The notes below the pieces were generated by a model. That model was not told where the DNA came from and searched no databases. It saw nothing but the letters and a program-made list of their open reading frames with translations. From contig CAMTMP010000001.1 in the NCBI GenBank assembly GCA_947073545.1, positions 272,871 to 336,870 on the forward strand: 64,000 bases of DNA, read 5' to 3'. The stretch comes from an uncultured bacterium. GTDB lineage: Bacteria; Bacillota; Clostridia; Lachnospirales; Lachnospiraceae. Numbering within the stretch: position 1 is the stretch's first letter; each line of letters begins with the position of its first letter. A program made the position numbers and the translations under genes. This document shows positions 1 to 8,449 of the stretch, in pieces.

Positions 1-1
1 T

Positions 2-238
2 TTTTACTATGCGGTAGACCCGACCAGGCCGGAGGCGATGAAGCTCTGGAAGGAGCTGGGGGAAAAGCATAAGAAATTCCATACCTATGGCAGACAGGTC
101 ATTGATGCGCTGTTCGGTGAAGATTACAGCAAAGCGGAGAGCATATACCGGGAGGCAAAGCAGTACTCGGGGACACTGATCAGCGATTTGGAACATATCA
201 AAAAAATGTGTTTGAGCGATTCTGACAGAAGCGTTTGA
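2..238 (+). CDS. C-terminal fragment of a CZB-like (chemoreceptor zinc-binding) protein, cut by window edge
   Basis: The reading frame is open from the first bases of the window to a TGA at 236-238, so this is the 3' end of a gene that starts outside it. The visible 78 residues are helical and charged. A stretch with LGEKHKKFHTYGRQV followed by a GEDYSKAES-type turn resembles the last helices of CZB domains, where paired histidines bind zinc at the C-terminus of chemoreceptors and diguanylate cyclases. That would make the parent a methyl-accepting chemotaxis protein or a stand-alone CZB protein. The zinc-site cysteine and the other histidines are not in view, so the family call is only moderate. 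No terminator is evident in the 40 bases before the next gene, which converges on it. Confidence 0.5.
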   Translation, partial: FYYAVDPTRPEAMKLWKELGEKHKKFHTYGRQVIDALFGEDYSKAESIYREAKQYSGTLISDLEHIKKMCLSDSDRSV

Positions 239-279
239 GGCGTAAAGGCGAAAGCCGCAAGAACATAAAGGAGATTTAT

Positions 280-948
280 CTACTCAAAAAATAGCAATGC
301 CGTCACGGTAAACCTATTGCCTTCTACTTCAATTTCCAGACTGCCGTTATACTTCTCCACCTTTTCCCGCACATTGCGAAGACCGATTCCGTGATGGCGG
401 GCGTCGGCTTTGGTGGTGGGAAAAATTCCGAACAGCTTTCTGGGCGGCACGCAGGGATTTTGTATTTTAATGATTAAAAATTGATGGATTCTGCGCAGCG
501 TCACCTCTATACGGGGCGGCGTTTTTGCCTGCCTTATATAATGCTGGCACGCCTCCATGGCATTGTCCAGTAAATTAAATAAAATGACGCACAAGTCGTC
601 GGAAGTAATGTTACAGTCTTTTGGAAATTCCGCATTTACATCCATCTCAATTCCCTGCCTTTTCGCATCGAGGACGGTGTGGTTCAAAATGGCGTCCACA
701 ATGTCAACGCCGCTCCATGTGGTGTCGGACAGCTCGTTGATGGGCGCGCTGATGGAGTTGACGTACTCCGTAATTTCGGAGATTTCGTGCTTCTTTGCAA
801 GGTGATAGATCATCTGCAGGTGATGATTCATGTCGTGGTATAAGCGTTCGTTTTTCTGGTATAAATCGGTGAGAAGGTGATAATTTTCTTCCAGCACCTG
901 ATTTTTCCGTTCCAGAAAGCGTATTTTGTTTTTTCGCGTCAGTGGCAT
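280..948 (-). CDS. Soluble GHKL-type sensor histidine kinase (AgrC/VirS-like catalytic core)
   Basis: This is a 222-residue histidine kinase core with no membrane segment. A charged coiled-coil N-terminus leads into the phospho-acceptor region (YHDMNHHLQM, His about residue 38). A GHKL ATPase follows, with an N-box (NLLDNAMEAC) and a glycine-rich lid (HHGIGLRNVREKVEKY). Relatives of AgrC normally carry 5-7 membrane helices before this region, and here they are absent. The ATG at 946-948 is preferred because GGAGG sits five bases upstream; an in-frame ATG at 960 is the alternative. The LytTR regulator lies 141 bp upstream on the same strand, so the two probably form one two-component system. 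Input would have to be cytoplasmic or come from a partner protein. Confidence 0.85.
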   Translation of the reverse strand: MPLTRKNKIRFLERKNQVLEENYHLLTDLYQKNERLYHDMNHHLQMIYHLAKKHEISEITEYVNSISAPINELSDTTWSGVDIVDAILNHTVLDAKRQGIEMDVNAEFPKDCNITSDDLCVILFNLLDNAMEACQHYIRQAKTPPRIEVTLRRIHQFLIIKIQNPCVPPRKLFGIFPTTKADARHHGIGLRNVREKVEKYNGSLEIEVEGNRFTVTALLFFE

Positions 949-1089
949 AGTATCCTCCATGCTTGTCCTATAGAAAACTTTGGCAGTGAGATGCCTTTAT
1001 AAGCTGTTTTTTTCTCTGAATAATTGTAAATGGATGTGAAATCTGACGCGGGTGTGAGTAATCTTTATGGAGAATGCAAGACAGAGTTG

Positions 1090-1836
1090 TCAGATTTTGT
1101 CCTGCCAATATTTATTCAGTCGCTTTTTTAATTCCGGCAGGCGGCTCTGGGAAACAGGCAGACGTGTCTGATCCGTCAGAATACAGTCGGTGTGGGAAAT
1201 TCCTGTCACATGCCGCAGATTCACAATATATCCCCGCTCAATAAAATAGAATTCTTCGGAGCGCAGTTCGTTAAATACTTCCGCCAGTGTTTTGCGCACG
1301 CGCCTGTTCTGGTCGGTGCCGATCTCCTCCTGCCGCCCAGACGCAGTAGTATGAAAGAGGGCGTTCTTGCCGTCTTTTCCAATATAGAGAATTTCCTTGT
1401 AAGGAATACGCTCAAGGCGGTTCTGGCTGCTGATAATGTAGGAGTCCGTGTTCTGGATTTCCAGAAGGGAAACCGCGTCTTTCAGCGCGTGGTGCAGCCG
1501 CTCTTTCAACTGGTTTTTGGGAATATAGCGGAAAATATGAAGCTCATAAGCATCCACGGCATATTTATAGTGGGCGGTCACAAAAATCATCAGCGCGTCG
1601 GGCAGAAGCGCATGGACCCGCTTTGCCAGCTCCATCCCGGAAAGCCCGGGCATCTCAATGTCGAGGAGCAGAAGGTCAAAGCGTTTGCCGTCCTGAATGT
1701 CATAGAAGAGATCCTTTCCGCTTGTGTAAGTTGACAGAATGGAAAAGGTCTGCTGCTGTCTCATACAGCCTTCCGTTATTTCCTTGATTTCGTCTAAAAG
1801 AAGCGTCTCGTCGTCGCAGATTGCAATTTGCAGCAT
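1090..1836 (-). CDS. LytTR-family response regulator
   Basis: A 248-residue response regulator. The N-terminal receiver begins MLQIAICDDE, with the acidic pocket (CDDE), the phosphorylated Asp in LLLLDIEMPG (about residue 59) and a late conserved Lys (IPKNQL). The C-terminal half is a LytTR DNA-binding domain (RIPYKEILYIGKDG, FYFIERGYIVNLRHV), as in AgrA and VirR. The start at 1836 is chosen because GGAAC lies upstream and because a longer frame from 1896 would run into the toxin gene. It lies upstream of the soluble GHKL kinase on the same strand. LytTR regulators of this type commonly control peptide, bacteriocin or quorum-sensing genes. The divergent exporter pair starting at 2699 is a possible target, but that is inference. 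Confidence 0.9.
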   Translation of the reverse strand: MLQIAICDDETLLLDEIKEITEGCMRQQQTFSILSTYTSGKDLFYDIQDGKRFDLLLLDIEMPGLSGMELAKRVHALLPDALMIFVTAHYKYAVDAYELHIFRYIPKNQLKERLHHALKDAVSLLEIQNTDSYIISSQNRLERIPYKEILYIGKDGKNALFHTTASGRQEEIGTDQNRRVRKTLAEVFNELRSEEFYFIERGYIVNLRHVTGISHTDCILTDQTRLPVSQSRLPELKKRLNKYWQDKI

Positions 1837-1855
1837 AATTATTTGGGTTCCTTTA

Positions 1856-2158
1856 TCAAATATATTCAAAAATACTTTGAATTGCATCCGATACATTAAT
1901 CATTTCGGAAAATGGTAGTCTGTCTGTTTTTTTATAACCACGGACAGATAAATCTAACAATGCGAGCTTTTCGCAATGAATATATCCTTCTGTATTTTCT
2001 GTAGACATCCATACATGGAGAGGTCCGGATCTGGCATTGGTGATAATTGGACATCCTATTATTTCACCACTGGTATTAAAAAAATCTTTACTGGCAACTA
2101 ATACAGGATGTTTGATTTTTTCTACTTTTAGAATATCACCTTGATGTAAATGTTCCAT
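1856..2158 (-). CDS. MazF/PemK-family toxin (probable mRNA interferase)
   Basis: A 100-residue protein with the PemK/MazF SH3-like fold signature: an N-terminal QGDILKVE strand, a KHPVLVASKDFFN strand-turn, a GCPIIT strand and a conserved C-terminal acidic helix. Family members cut mRNA at short sequence motifs and arrest growth. The ATG at 2156-2158 overlaps the antitoxin stop codon as TAATG, the usual translational coupling of toxin-antitoxin pairs; a GTG at 2164 is an alternative start. The 20 bp between its stop and the response regulator start leave room for read-through. Typical substrate-loop residues are not obvious, so the cleavage specificity cannot be given. Confidence 0.85.
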   Translation of the reverse strand: MEHLHQGDILKVEKIKHPVLVASKDFFNTSGEIIGCPIITNARSGPLHVWMSTENTEGYIHCEKLALLDLSVRGYKKTDRLPFSEMINVSDAIQSIFEYI

Positions 2159-2400
2159 TACCACACCTCTCTTCCGACAGGTTCACCCCAATCATATTCG
2201 CCATCGAGCATTAGTTTTCCATCAAATTCTGCAGCCCTTTCTTCCAATGTTTTATGCCGAAAAGGCTTCGCTAAAGTAATGACGCCGTTTGATACTGTAA
2301 CATCTAAAAATTCGTTTAATGTTATTCCGGCACTTTTCAGTATTTCTTTTGGCAGTCTGATTCCTTGACTATTTCCCCATTCTTTTACCTGTGTCTGCAT
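2158..2400 (-). CDS. MazE/AbrB-type antitoxin
   Basis: An 80-residue antitoxin. The N-terminal swapped-hairpin DNA-binding domain is clear (VKEWGNSQGIRLPKEILKSA), as in MazE and AbrB. The C-terminal tail is acidic and tryptophan-bearing (DGEYDWGEPVGREVW), of the kind that wraps around the MazF dimer and blocks its active site. It lies directly upstream of the toxin and overlaps it. An AAGGAGG ribosome binding site lies six bases before the ATG. The promoter carries two palindromes that probably bind this protein, giving autorepression. Confidence 0.9.
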   Translation of the reverse strand: MQTQVKEWGNSQGIRLPKEILKSAGITLNEFLDVTVSNGVITLAKPFRHKTLEERAAEFDGKLMLDGEYDWGEPVGREVW

Positions 2401-2420
2401 GAAAAACCTCCTTACAATTT

Positions 2421-2460
2421 AGTATATACTTAGTATATACTATGTAAGAAAAAATAACAA
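2421..2460 (-). promoter_or_regulatory. mazEF promoter with tandem palindromic operator
   Basis: On the minus strand TTGTTA (2455-2460) and TATACT (2432-2437) are separated by 17 bp, a good sigma-A promoter. The perfect 10-bp palindrome AGTATATACT occurs twice, at 2421-2430 and 2432-2441, 11 bp apart, so both sit on the same helix face and the second covers the -10. This is the expected layout for MazE-MazF autorepression. The binding itself is inferred. Confidence 0.7.
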
Positions 2461-2620
2461 TCTATATTTGTCTAAAGTAACAGCAGATGGCATTTAAACA
2501 TTTTTAGTATAGATAATCTACCCGGCATATGCAACGAAAATTAAAGGACAAAAAGGGGGAATTGGAGGACATATAAAATGAGCGCGTTACTTTTGTGATA
2601 TATTATGGTTGTAGCCAATC

Positions 2621-2681
2621 GCGGTACGCAGGGCAAAGCCCGTCAACCCGGAAAGCAGGGAACTTTCCGGGCTTGTACTGC
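2621..2681 (+). ncRNA. Candidate structured 5' leader (three-way junction) of the ABC exporter operon
   Basis: The sequence folds by eye into a closing stem GCGGTAC (2621-2627) with GTACTGC (2675-2681). It encloses a GGGC-AAA-GCCC hairpin (2631-2641) and a perfect 9-bp hairpin CCCGGAAAG/CTTTCCGGG (2647-2655, 2663-2671). A competing helix AAGCCCG (2636-2642) with CGGGCTT (2668-2674) would break both hairpins, so two exclusive folds exist. The ribosome binding site starts four bases after the closing stem. It matches no riboswitch class that I recognise. Confidence 0.4.
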
Positions 2682-2698
2682 AAGAAAAGGAGTGTGTC

Positions 2699-4498
2699 AT
2701 GAAAGAAGGCTTTTTATATCGGACATTTTCATCCTGCAGTTTCGCGCTGAAAACCGGGTGGAGAATCAGCAAAAAACGAGTGATTCTGGAATTTTTACAC
2801 TGGGCGTTTATGTATGTGGACTGGCTTCTGGTTTCCTGTGTCCTGATCCGCTTTATACTGGATATGGCGATGAAACGGACTTCTTTTGAAAAAATGATGG
2901 TGTATGTCTGGAGTGTCGTGCTGCTGGAAGCGCTTTTAAAAATATACAGCCGGTATTTTGAATCGTATGTGAAGCCGGTCACGGACGTGAAGCTGTACGA
3001 CGGCATCAACCGCATGTTGTATGACAAGGCGTGTCAGGTGGACATGCGCTGCTTTGAGGACAGCGAGTTCTACAATGAGTATATGATGGCGGTCAGTCAG
3101 GCGCACACGAAACTGCCTGAAACGCTGGAAGGGGTCTGCCAGATTCTGGCGAGATTTGTCGCGATGATCTGCGGCATGGTCATTATCTATCAGATTGACC
3201 GTCTGGCGGCGCTGTTTATTATCTTTCCGATTCTCGGCAATTTTGTGTTTTATGGTGTGTTAAACAGCCGGATTTTTCGTATGGAGCGGGAAAATATTGT
3301 ATTCCAGAGAATGGCGGACTATGTGAACCGCACGGTGCATCTGGGAGAATATGCGAAAGAGATACGGATGACCAATGTATTCCGGCTGCTGAAAAAGCAG
3401 TATGACAAAGCGGTTGCCGCAATCCGCAAGGTGATTGGGAACTATTCTCTGGGAAATATGATCCTGTTCTGGCTGTTCCAGTATTTTACCTTTACTTTAC
3501 TGCAGGAGGGGGCGGTGCTCTACGCCGGCTACCGGGTGTTAGTAAGCGGTACGATGGTGTTTGCGCAGATGGCGGTGATCCAGACGACCATGAACTCCAA
3601 CACATGGACGCTGATCGGGTTTGCGGATTCGGTGATGGCGATTGTCAAGAACGGCTTGTATCTGGAGCAGACGAGACATTTTCTGCAGTACGAGCCTGCG
3701 ATCCCGGAAGATCAGGAAGGGCTTTTGCCGGAACTTCCGATACGCAGCGTGGAATTTGAGCACGTGTCTTTTGGATATAAAGAGGGGGACTGGGTTCTCA
3801 GGGACATTCACTTTAAGATCGAGGGCAGTCAGAGCGTGGCGCTGGCGGGGTACAACGGTGCGGGGAAAAGCACGCTGATGAAACTGCTGATGCGGCTCTA
3901 CGACCCAAGCGAAGGACGAATACTGGTGAACGGCATTGATATCCGGGAATATCAGGTAAAGGCGTATCGGGACTTGTTTGCCACGGCTTTCCAAAACGGA
4001 AAAATATTTGCCAATACCATTGAAGAAAATATTTTGATGGGACGGCACACGGATGAAAAGCAGGATCGGGAAAAGGTAGAGCGGGCGCTTAAGCTGGCGG
4101 ATATGTATGAGGAGGTAGAGAGTCAGCCGCTTAAGGAAAAGACGATTCTCACCCGTGAGTTTTCCAAGGAGGGCGTGGTATTTTCCGGCGGGCAGAACCA
4201 GAAGATACTGGCGGCGAGGGCTTTTGCGAAGGACAGCCCGATCGCGGTGTTTGACGAGCCCAGCAGCGCCCTTGACCCGATAGCGGAGTATCATCTATTT
4301 GAGAACATCAGAGAGTACGGGAAGGACAGGATCTTGTTCTTTATTTCCCACAGGCTGTCTTCCGTGCGGGACGCGGATATGGTTTTTTACTTAAAAAACG
4401 GAAGGATTCAGGAAAGAGGGTCGCACGGCGATTTGATGAGCCGGGATGGGGAGTACGCTTCGCTGTATCGGCTGCAGGCGGAGAATTATTTGACATGA
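2699..4498 (+). CDS. ABC exporter half-transporter, permease fused to ATPase (subunit A)
   Basis: A 599-residue type IV ABC exporter half. The N-terminal region up to about residue 320 is a six-helix membrane domain. The C-terminal ATPase has Walker A GYNGAGKST (about residue 384), a slightly altered signature (FSGGQNQK in place of LSGGQ), Walker B IAVFDEPSSALD and the switch histidine in ISHRLSS. AAAAGGAG precedes the ATG by eight bases. The next gene is a paralogue 19 bp downstream, so the two probably form a heterodimer exporting a peptide, lipid or drug. No precursor peptide or maturation enzyme is visible between 2461 and 2698, so the substrate is unknown. The structured leader upstream may control the pair. 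Confidence 0.9.
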   Translation: MKEGFLYRTFSSCSFALKTGWRISKKRVILEFLHWAFMYVDWLLVSCVLIRFILDMAMKRTSFEKMMVYVWSVVLLEALLKIYSRYFESYVKPVTDVKLYDGINRMLYDKACQVDMRCFEDSEFYNEYMMAVSQAHTKLPETLEGVCQILARFVAMICGMVIIYQIDRLAALFIIFPILGNFVFYGVLNSRIFRMERENIVFQRMADYVNRTVHLGEYAKEIRMTNVFRLLKKQYDKAVAAIRKVIGNYSLGNMILFWLFQYFTFTLLQEGAVLYAGYRVLVSGTMVFAQMAVIQTTMNSNTWTLIGFADSVMAIVKNGLYLEQTRHFLQYEPAIPEDQEGLLPELPIRSVEFEHVSFGYKEGDWVLRDIHFKIEGSQSVALAGYNGAGKSTLMKLLMRLYDPSEGRILVNGIDIREYQVKAYRDLFATAFQNGKIFANTIEENILMGRHTDEKQDREKVERALKLADMYEEVESQPLKEKTILTREFSKEGVVFSGGQNQKILAARAFAKDSPIAVFDEPSSALDPIAEYHLFENIREYGKDRILFFISHRLSSVRDADMVFYLKNGRIQERGSHGDLMSRDGEYASLYRLQAENYLT

Positions 4499-4517
4499 GA
4501 AAGGAATTGATACAACG

Positions 4518-6341
4518 ATGAAAGAAATGCTTACATGGCGGCAGGTGATTGGGCAGCAGTGGTTTTTGACAAAATTTTGTTTCAAACACGCGCCGGGATT
4601 TATGGCGTATCATCTGTTTGAGGCGGTTAAACTGCAGATTTCGATCTTTTTTGAATTTACGTTTACCATGAATTATGTGCTGACTGTGGCGGAAGAGGGC
4701 GGAGACTTTCGGAAGATACTCTGGTGCATGGGCATTCTGATGGGGGCGCTTGCGGTGTCTACGGTGACACTTGCCATCTATAAGCACTATGCACTTCCGA
4801 GGGGAAAACAGACGTTGTATCAGGCGCTGCGGATGGAGATTTATGAGAAGTCGAAAGAGATTGATTTGTCCTGTTATGACGATAAGGATTTCTACGAAAA
4901 TTTTATCTTGGCGACGGAGGAGACGGATCGATGTATAGACAGGTTTTTGGCTTTTGAAACGTCTATCATTGCGCGTTCGGCTGGATTTTTGTGTACGGTC
5001 ATTTTTTGTGCATTCATCAATCCTGTGGCGCTGCTTATTCTAGCGGCGGTGCTTCCCTTTGAATGGTTCTGCGTTGTGCAGGAGAACAAAAAGATAGTGG
5101 CAGCCCGAATGGAGCGGCTGCCCCATGAACAGCAGCGGGAGTACGGAAATCGGGTATTTTATCTGTCTGATTATGCTGGAGAACTTCGGCTGCATCCGCA
5201 GATGAAAGATGAATGCCGGTTAGAATACACAGAGGAAAACAGGAAAATAAAAGAGGTGAATAAAAAATATGGGAAATCACTGTTTGTTTTCGGCGTGCTT
5301 CGGGAGAGCATTTTAGCACGTCTGCTCAAGGAAGGCGCAGTCTGGACGCTTCTCTTATATCAGATGCTTGTTTTGCGGGTTCTGTCCGGAGCGCGGCTTG
5401 TTATGAGCCGGGCGTGCATAGGGAGAACCACAAACTATATAGAAATTGTGATTACCAGTTTGCGGACGGTGGCGGAAAACTCGGCTTACATTTACCGGAT
5501 CCGGGAATTTCTGCAGATGGAGCCGACGATTGTATCGAGAGGGGAAAAGCCTGTGCCGGAGGGCAGCGGCAGCCTCTCGGTGGAGCATGTGGATTTCGGC
5601 TATCTTCTGGGGCAGCAGGTATTGCGTGACGTGACGCTCACCATAGAGCCGGGACAGAAAATTGCACTGGTGGGTTACAACGGCTCCGGCAAGACCACGC
5701 TGGTAAAACTATTGCTGCGATTATATGACCCCGATAGCGGAAAAATATGTTATCATGGAAATGACATCCGGGATTATCAGGTGATGGCGTATCGGCGCGG
5801 TGTCGGTTCCGTCTTTCAGGATTTTAAAATATATGCGGCAAGCCTTAAGGAAAATGTGCTGATGGATGTGGAAAAAAATGGCAGCAGGGAGGAAAATTAC
5901 CGTGTAGAACAGGCGTTATATGACGCGCATTTTACGCTGGAAGACAACAGGCTTTCCTACCAGATTGAGACGCCGCTCACGACGGAATTTGAGAAGGACG
6001 GGGTGAACCTTTCGGGCGGGGAGGCGCAGAAAGTGGCGATTGCCCGCACGCTTTACCGCAGACAGAATCTGATTATCATGGACGAGCCGAGCAGCGCCCT
6101 TGACCCGCTGGCGGAGTATCGGCTGAATCAGGAATTAAATGAGATTGCGAAAGACAAGACGGTGATCTTCATATCCCACAGGCTGTCCACCGTGCGGGAC
6201 GCGGACTGCATTTATATGATGGAGAACGGACGGATTGTGGAAACCGGCACGCACGAGCAGTTACTTTACAAGGGCGGGAAATATGCGGCAATGTGGAAGA
6301 TGCAGGCAGGGCTGTACGCGGATGTGTCCCGGTATGCGTGA
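4518..6341 (+). CDS. ABC exporter half-transporter, permease fused to ATPase (subunit B)
   Basis: A 607-residue partner of the preceding gene, with the same layout. An N-terminal membrane domain of about 320 residues is followed by an ATPase with Walker A GYNGSGKTT (about residue 385), a canonical-type signature NLSGGEAQK, Walker B LIIMDEPSSALD and ISHRLST. The signature here is closer to consensus than in subunit A. Heterodimeric exporters often have one weaker ATP site, and this difference fits that pattern. AAAGGAAT upstream of the ATG serves as ribosome binding site. Transcription is surely shared with the preceding gene. Confidence 0.9.
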   Translation: MKEMLTWRQVIGQQWFLTKFCFKHAPGFMAYHLFEAVKLQISIFFEFTFTMNYVLTVAEEGGDFRKILWCMGILMGALAVSTVTLAIYKHYALPRGKQTLYQALRMEIYEKSKEIDLSCYDDKDFYENFILATEETDRCIDRFLAFETSIIARSAGFLCTVIFCAFINPVALLILAAVLPFEWFCVVQENKKIVAARMERLPHEQQREYGNRVFYLSDYAGELRLHPQMKDECRLEYTEENRKIKEVNKKYGKSLFVFGVLRESILARLLKEGAVWTLLLYQMLVLRVLSGARLVMSRACIGRTTNYIEIVITSLRTVAENSAYIYRIREFLQMEPTIVSRGEKPVPEGSGSLSVEHVDFGYLLGQQVLRDVTLTIEPGQKIALVGYNGSGKTTLVKLLLRLYDPDSGKICYHGNDIRDYQVMAYRRGVGSVFQDFKIYAASLKENVLMDVEKNGSREENYRVEQALYDAHFTLEDNRLSYQIETPLTTEFEKDGVNLSGGEAQKVAIARTLYRRQNLIIMDEPSSALDPLAEYRLNQELNEIAKDKTVIFISHRLSTVRDADCIYMMENGRIVETGTHEQLLYKGGKYAAMWKMQAGLYADVSRYA

Positions 6342-6484
6342 GCGCTGTCAGGAAAAATTTCTATAAATGAAATGCAGACATTTTCCCCGGGATATCTGAT
6401 GATGAGATTGAGGAAGTTAAAGGAGAGGTTTTTGCCCCCCTGATCAGGATATGTCATCAAGAAAAATGAGAAAGGATGTCTCAA

Positions 6485-7279
6485 ATGAAAAATGGAAAAT
6501 CAAAGCGCTCCCCAGTGGAGAGGGAATTACATAAAATTGAACGCAAGGAAGGAAAACTCATCCAAAGTGCAAAGAATCAAAATGCGTCTTCCGGCTGGAA
6601 ATCAAAGCTGGAGGGAAAAATACCTGAAAATACACTCGCTGTACTTAAAAAAGCTTTTTCAAAGGGGTTTTCTGTCATTTTTGAGAGAGGATCTGTCCTC
6701 ATTGAAAAGACCTATGACAGGGATTCCATCGAAAAGGATTTCCAAATCAACGATTATGCCATGGACATAAAGGGTGGCAGGAAAGAGATTGGACGGATTC
6801 AATCGGGCGTGTCCAAAAACAATATCCTGAATACTGCGGTTACTACGGTGGAGGGCATCGGGCTTGGCGCACTTGGTATCGGTCTGCCGGATATCATTAT
6901 CTGGGTGGGTGTACTGCTCCGGGGTGTATATGAAACAGCGCTAAAGTATGGATTTGACTACGATTCTTCAGAAGAAAAGCTGTTTATTCTTAAAATGATT
7001 GAAACGGCAATGCTCTCAGGGGAGAAATGGATTGCCGCGGATGCAGAGGTCAACCAATTCATCCTTCGGGCGGCTCATGCTGTCCCGGGAAATGATGAGA
7101 TGAAAGAACAAATAGAAAAAACGGCGGATGCTTTTGCGACGGAGATGCTTGTGACAAAGTTCATTCAGGGTCTTCCCATAGTGGGGATGATCGGCGGGGC
7201 GGCGAATCCGGTTTATTACCAGCGTATTATGCGTTATGTGCAGATGAAATATCGAAAACGGTATCTAATGGGGAAATGA
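6485..7279 (+). CDS. EcsC-family protein
   Basis: A 264-residue EcsC-domain protein. Family hallmarks are visible: a glycine-rich hydrophobic stretch GLGALGIGLPDI, then LLRGVYETALKYGFDY, and a C-terminal GMIGGAANPVYYQRIMRY. EcsC proteins are membrane-associated and poorly understood; in Bacillus EcsC is encoded with the EcsAB transporter. The basic N-terminus (about 25 residues rich in Lys and Arg) suggests peripheral membrane binding. The ATG at 6485 is chosen because AAAGG lies nine bases upstream; the earlier ATG at 6476 abuts that site. It follows the exporter pair by about 140 bp, but a functional link is not shown. Confidence 0.85.
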   Translation: MKNGKSKRSPVERELHKIERKEGKLIQSAKNQNASSGWKSKLEGKIPENTLAVLKKAFSKGFSVIFERGSVLIEKTYDRDSIEKDFQINDYAMDIKGGRKEIGRIQSGVSKNNILNTAVTTVEGIGLGALGIGLPDIIIWVGVLLRGVYETALKYGFDYDSSEEKLFILKMIETAMLSGEKWIAADAEVNQFILRAAHAVPGNDEMKEQIEKTADAFATEMLVTKFIQGLPIVGMIGGAANPVYYQRIMRYVQMKYRKRYLMGK

Positions 7280-7333
7280 TTTTTTCGTGGCAGCTATGAA
7301 AATTGCAATGCAGGCGGTAACGGAGGTGCAGTT

Positions 7334-8188
7334 ATGAGAACAGAAAATGAAATGTACAGCCTTATATTGGAGGTGGCGAAAAACGATGACAGAATCAAGG
7401 CCGTCTATATGAATGGTTCGAGAACAAATGAAAACGTTCCAAAAGACATGTTTCAGGATTACGATATCGTCTATGTGGTGGAGGAGACCCAGAGCTTTAT
7501 AGAGGACAAAGACTGGATCCGGGTGTTCGGAGAGATTCTTTATATGCAGTATCCCGATGAAAATCCGAACTATCCAAGCGATCAGAAAAATTCTTATGGC
7601 TATCTGATGCAGTTTGCGGACGGCATTCGGATTGATTTGACCATACAGTCCGTCAATTGTGCGTTACAGCGAATTAAGGAGGATAAGCTCTGCAAAATTT
7701 TGTTGGATAAAGAACATATATTACCCGAAATTGAGGCGGCAACGGATCGCCAGTATTGGGTGAAAAAGCCGACCAAAGAACAATATCTGGCGGCTTGCAA
7801 TGAGTTTTGGTGGTGTACCAATAATACCGCAAAGGGATTGTGGCGAAAGGAAATTCCTTATGTGCAGGATATGACAAATTACTGCGTCAGACCGCAGCTT
7901 ATCACGATGTTAAACTGGAAAGCCGGTATTTTGACAGAATGGTCGGTGAGCACCGGGAAATCATCAAAATACTTGTATAAATGGCTTTCGGAGGAAGAGT
8001 GGCAGATGCTTTTATCGACCTATTTTGACGGCGACGTGGATCACGCGTGGGCGGCAGTTTTTCGTATGTGTGATTTGTTTGAAAACACGGCGCGGTTTGT
8101 CGGGGAGAAACTGGGATGGGAATATAATGAAAAAGAAGGAAAGGGAGCGCGGGAGTTTCTGGAATGGGTGCAGCAGATGGCGAAATAG
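7334..8188 (+). CDS. ANT(6)/AadK-family aminoglycoside 6-adenylyltransferase-like protein
   Basis: A 284-residue nucleotidyltransferase of the streptomycin 6-adenylyltransferase family. The N-terminal catalytic motif is intact: VYMNGSRTNEN, then the DYDIVYVV acidic pair and a third acidic residue in IRIDLTIQ. The C-terminal helical domain has the usual YVQDMTNYCVRPQLITMLNW stretch. Length matches AadK/AadE (about 285 residues). Chromosomal members in Lachnospiraceae are common, so resistance is plausible but not proven by sequence alone. GGAGG lies seven bases before the ATG. A decayed acetyltransferase follows immediately. Confidence 0.9.
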   Translation: MRTENEMYSLILEVAKNDDRIKAVYMNGSRTNENVPKDMFQDYDIVYVVEETQSFIEDKDWIRVFGEILYMQYPDENPNYPSDQKNSYGYLMQFADGIRIDLTIQSVNCALQRIKEDKLCKILLDKEHILPEIEAATDRQYWVKKPTKEQYLAACNEFWWCTNNTAKGLWRKEIPYVQDMTNYCVRPQLITMLNWKAGILTEWSVSTGKSSKYLYKWLSEEEWQMLLSTYFDGDVDHAWAAVFRMCDLFENTARFVGEKLGWEYNEKEGKGAREFLEWVQQMAK

Positions 8189-8189
8189 C

Positions 8190-8449
8190 TTCTGCGTTTC
8201 GCTTGGAAGTATTATGCACGGGTGTCTGGGAACCGAATACTACATTTACGAGTTTTTCATCAAAAGAGACCGCCAGCAGGAAGGGCTTGGGACGGTCTTT
8301 TTGTGTGAAATCGAATCCTATGTGAAAACTATCGGTGAAATCATATATTCCTGCAGACCGAGCAGGATGTTCCCGCATACGCATTCTATACAAAGAACGG
8401 ATTTTCGGAACTGGAGGGACATGTCTCTCTGGCAAAAATGTTTGATTAA
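8190..8449 (+). pseudogene. Decayed GNAT acetyltransferase (C-terminal two thirds, frameshifted)
   Basis: Two adjacent frames together spell a GNAT acetyltransferase. The first reads LGSIMHG, then GTEYYIYEFFIKRDRQQEGLG (acetyl-CoA binding loop region) up to GEIIY. After a shift near 8350 the second reads LQTEQDVPAYAFYTKNGF and ends at TAA 8447-8449. The motif order matches aminoglycoside 3-N-acetyltransferase-type GNATs. No start codon with a ribosome binding site and no N-terminal third are found, because the region upstream is the adenylyltransferase gene. The frameshift and missing N-terminus make it a relic. Its end overlaps the stop of the convergent regulator gene. Confidence 0.7.

Noticed and set aside
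2621..2681. Cyclic di-GMP (GEMM-I) riboswitch, suggested by ACGCAGGGCAAAGCC
   Set aside because: The second conserved block (GGGACGCAAAGCC type) and the receptor arrangement are missing, so the likeness is superficial.
2605..2889. A 94-codon frame starting upstream of the first ABC exporter, considered as an exported peptide precursor
   Set aside because: It runs deep into the exporter gene in another frame, has no ribosome binding site and no leader-like features, and its start lies inside the structured leader.
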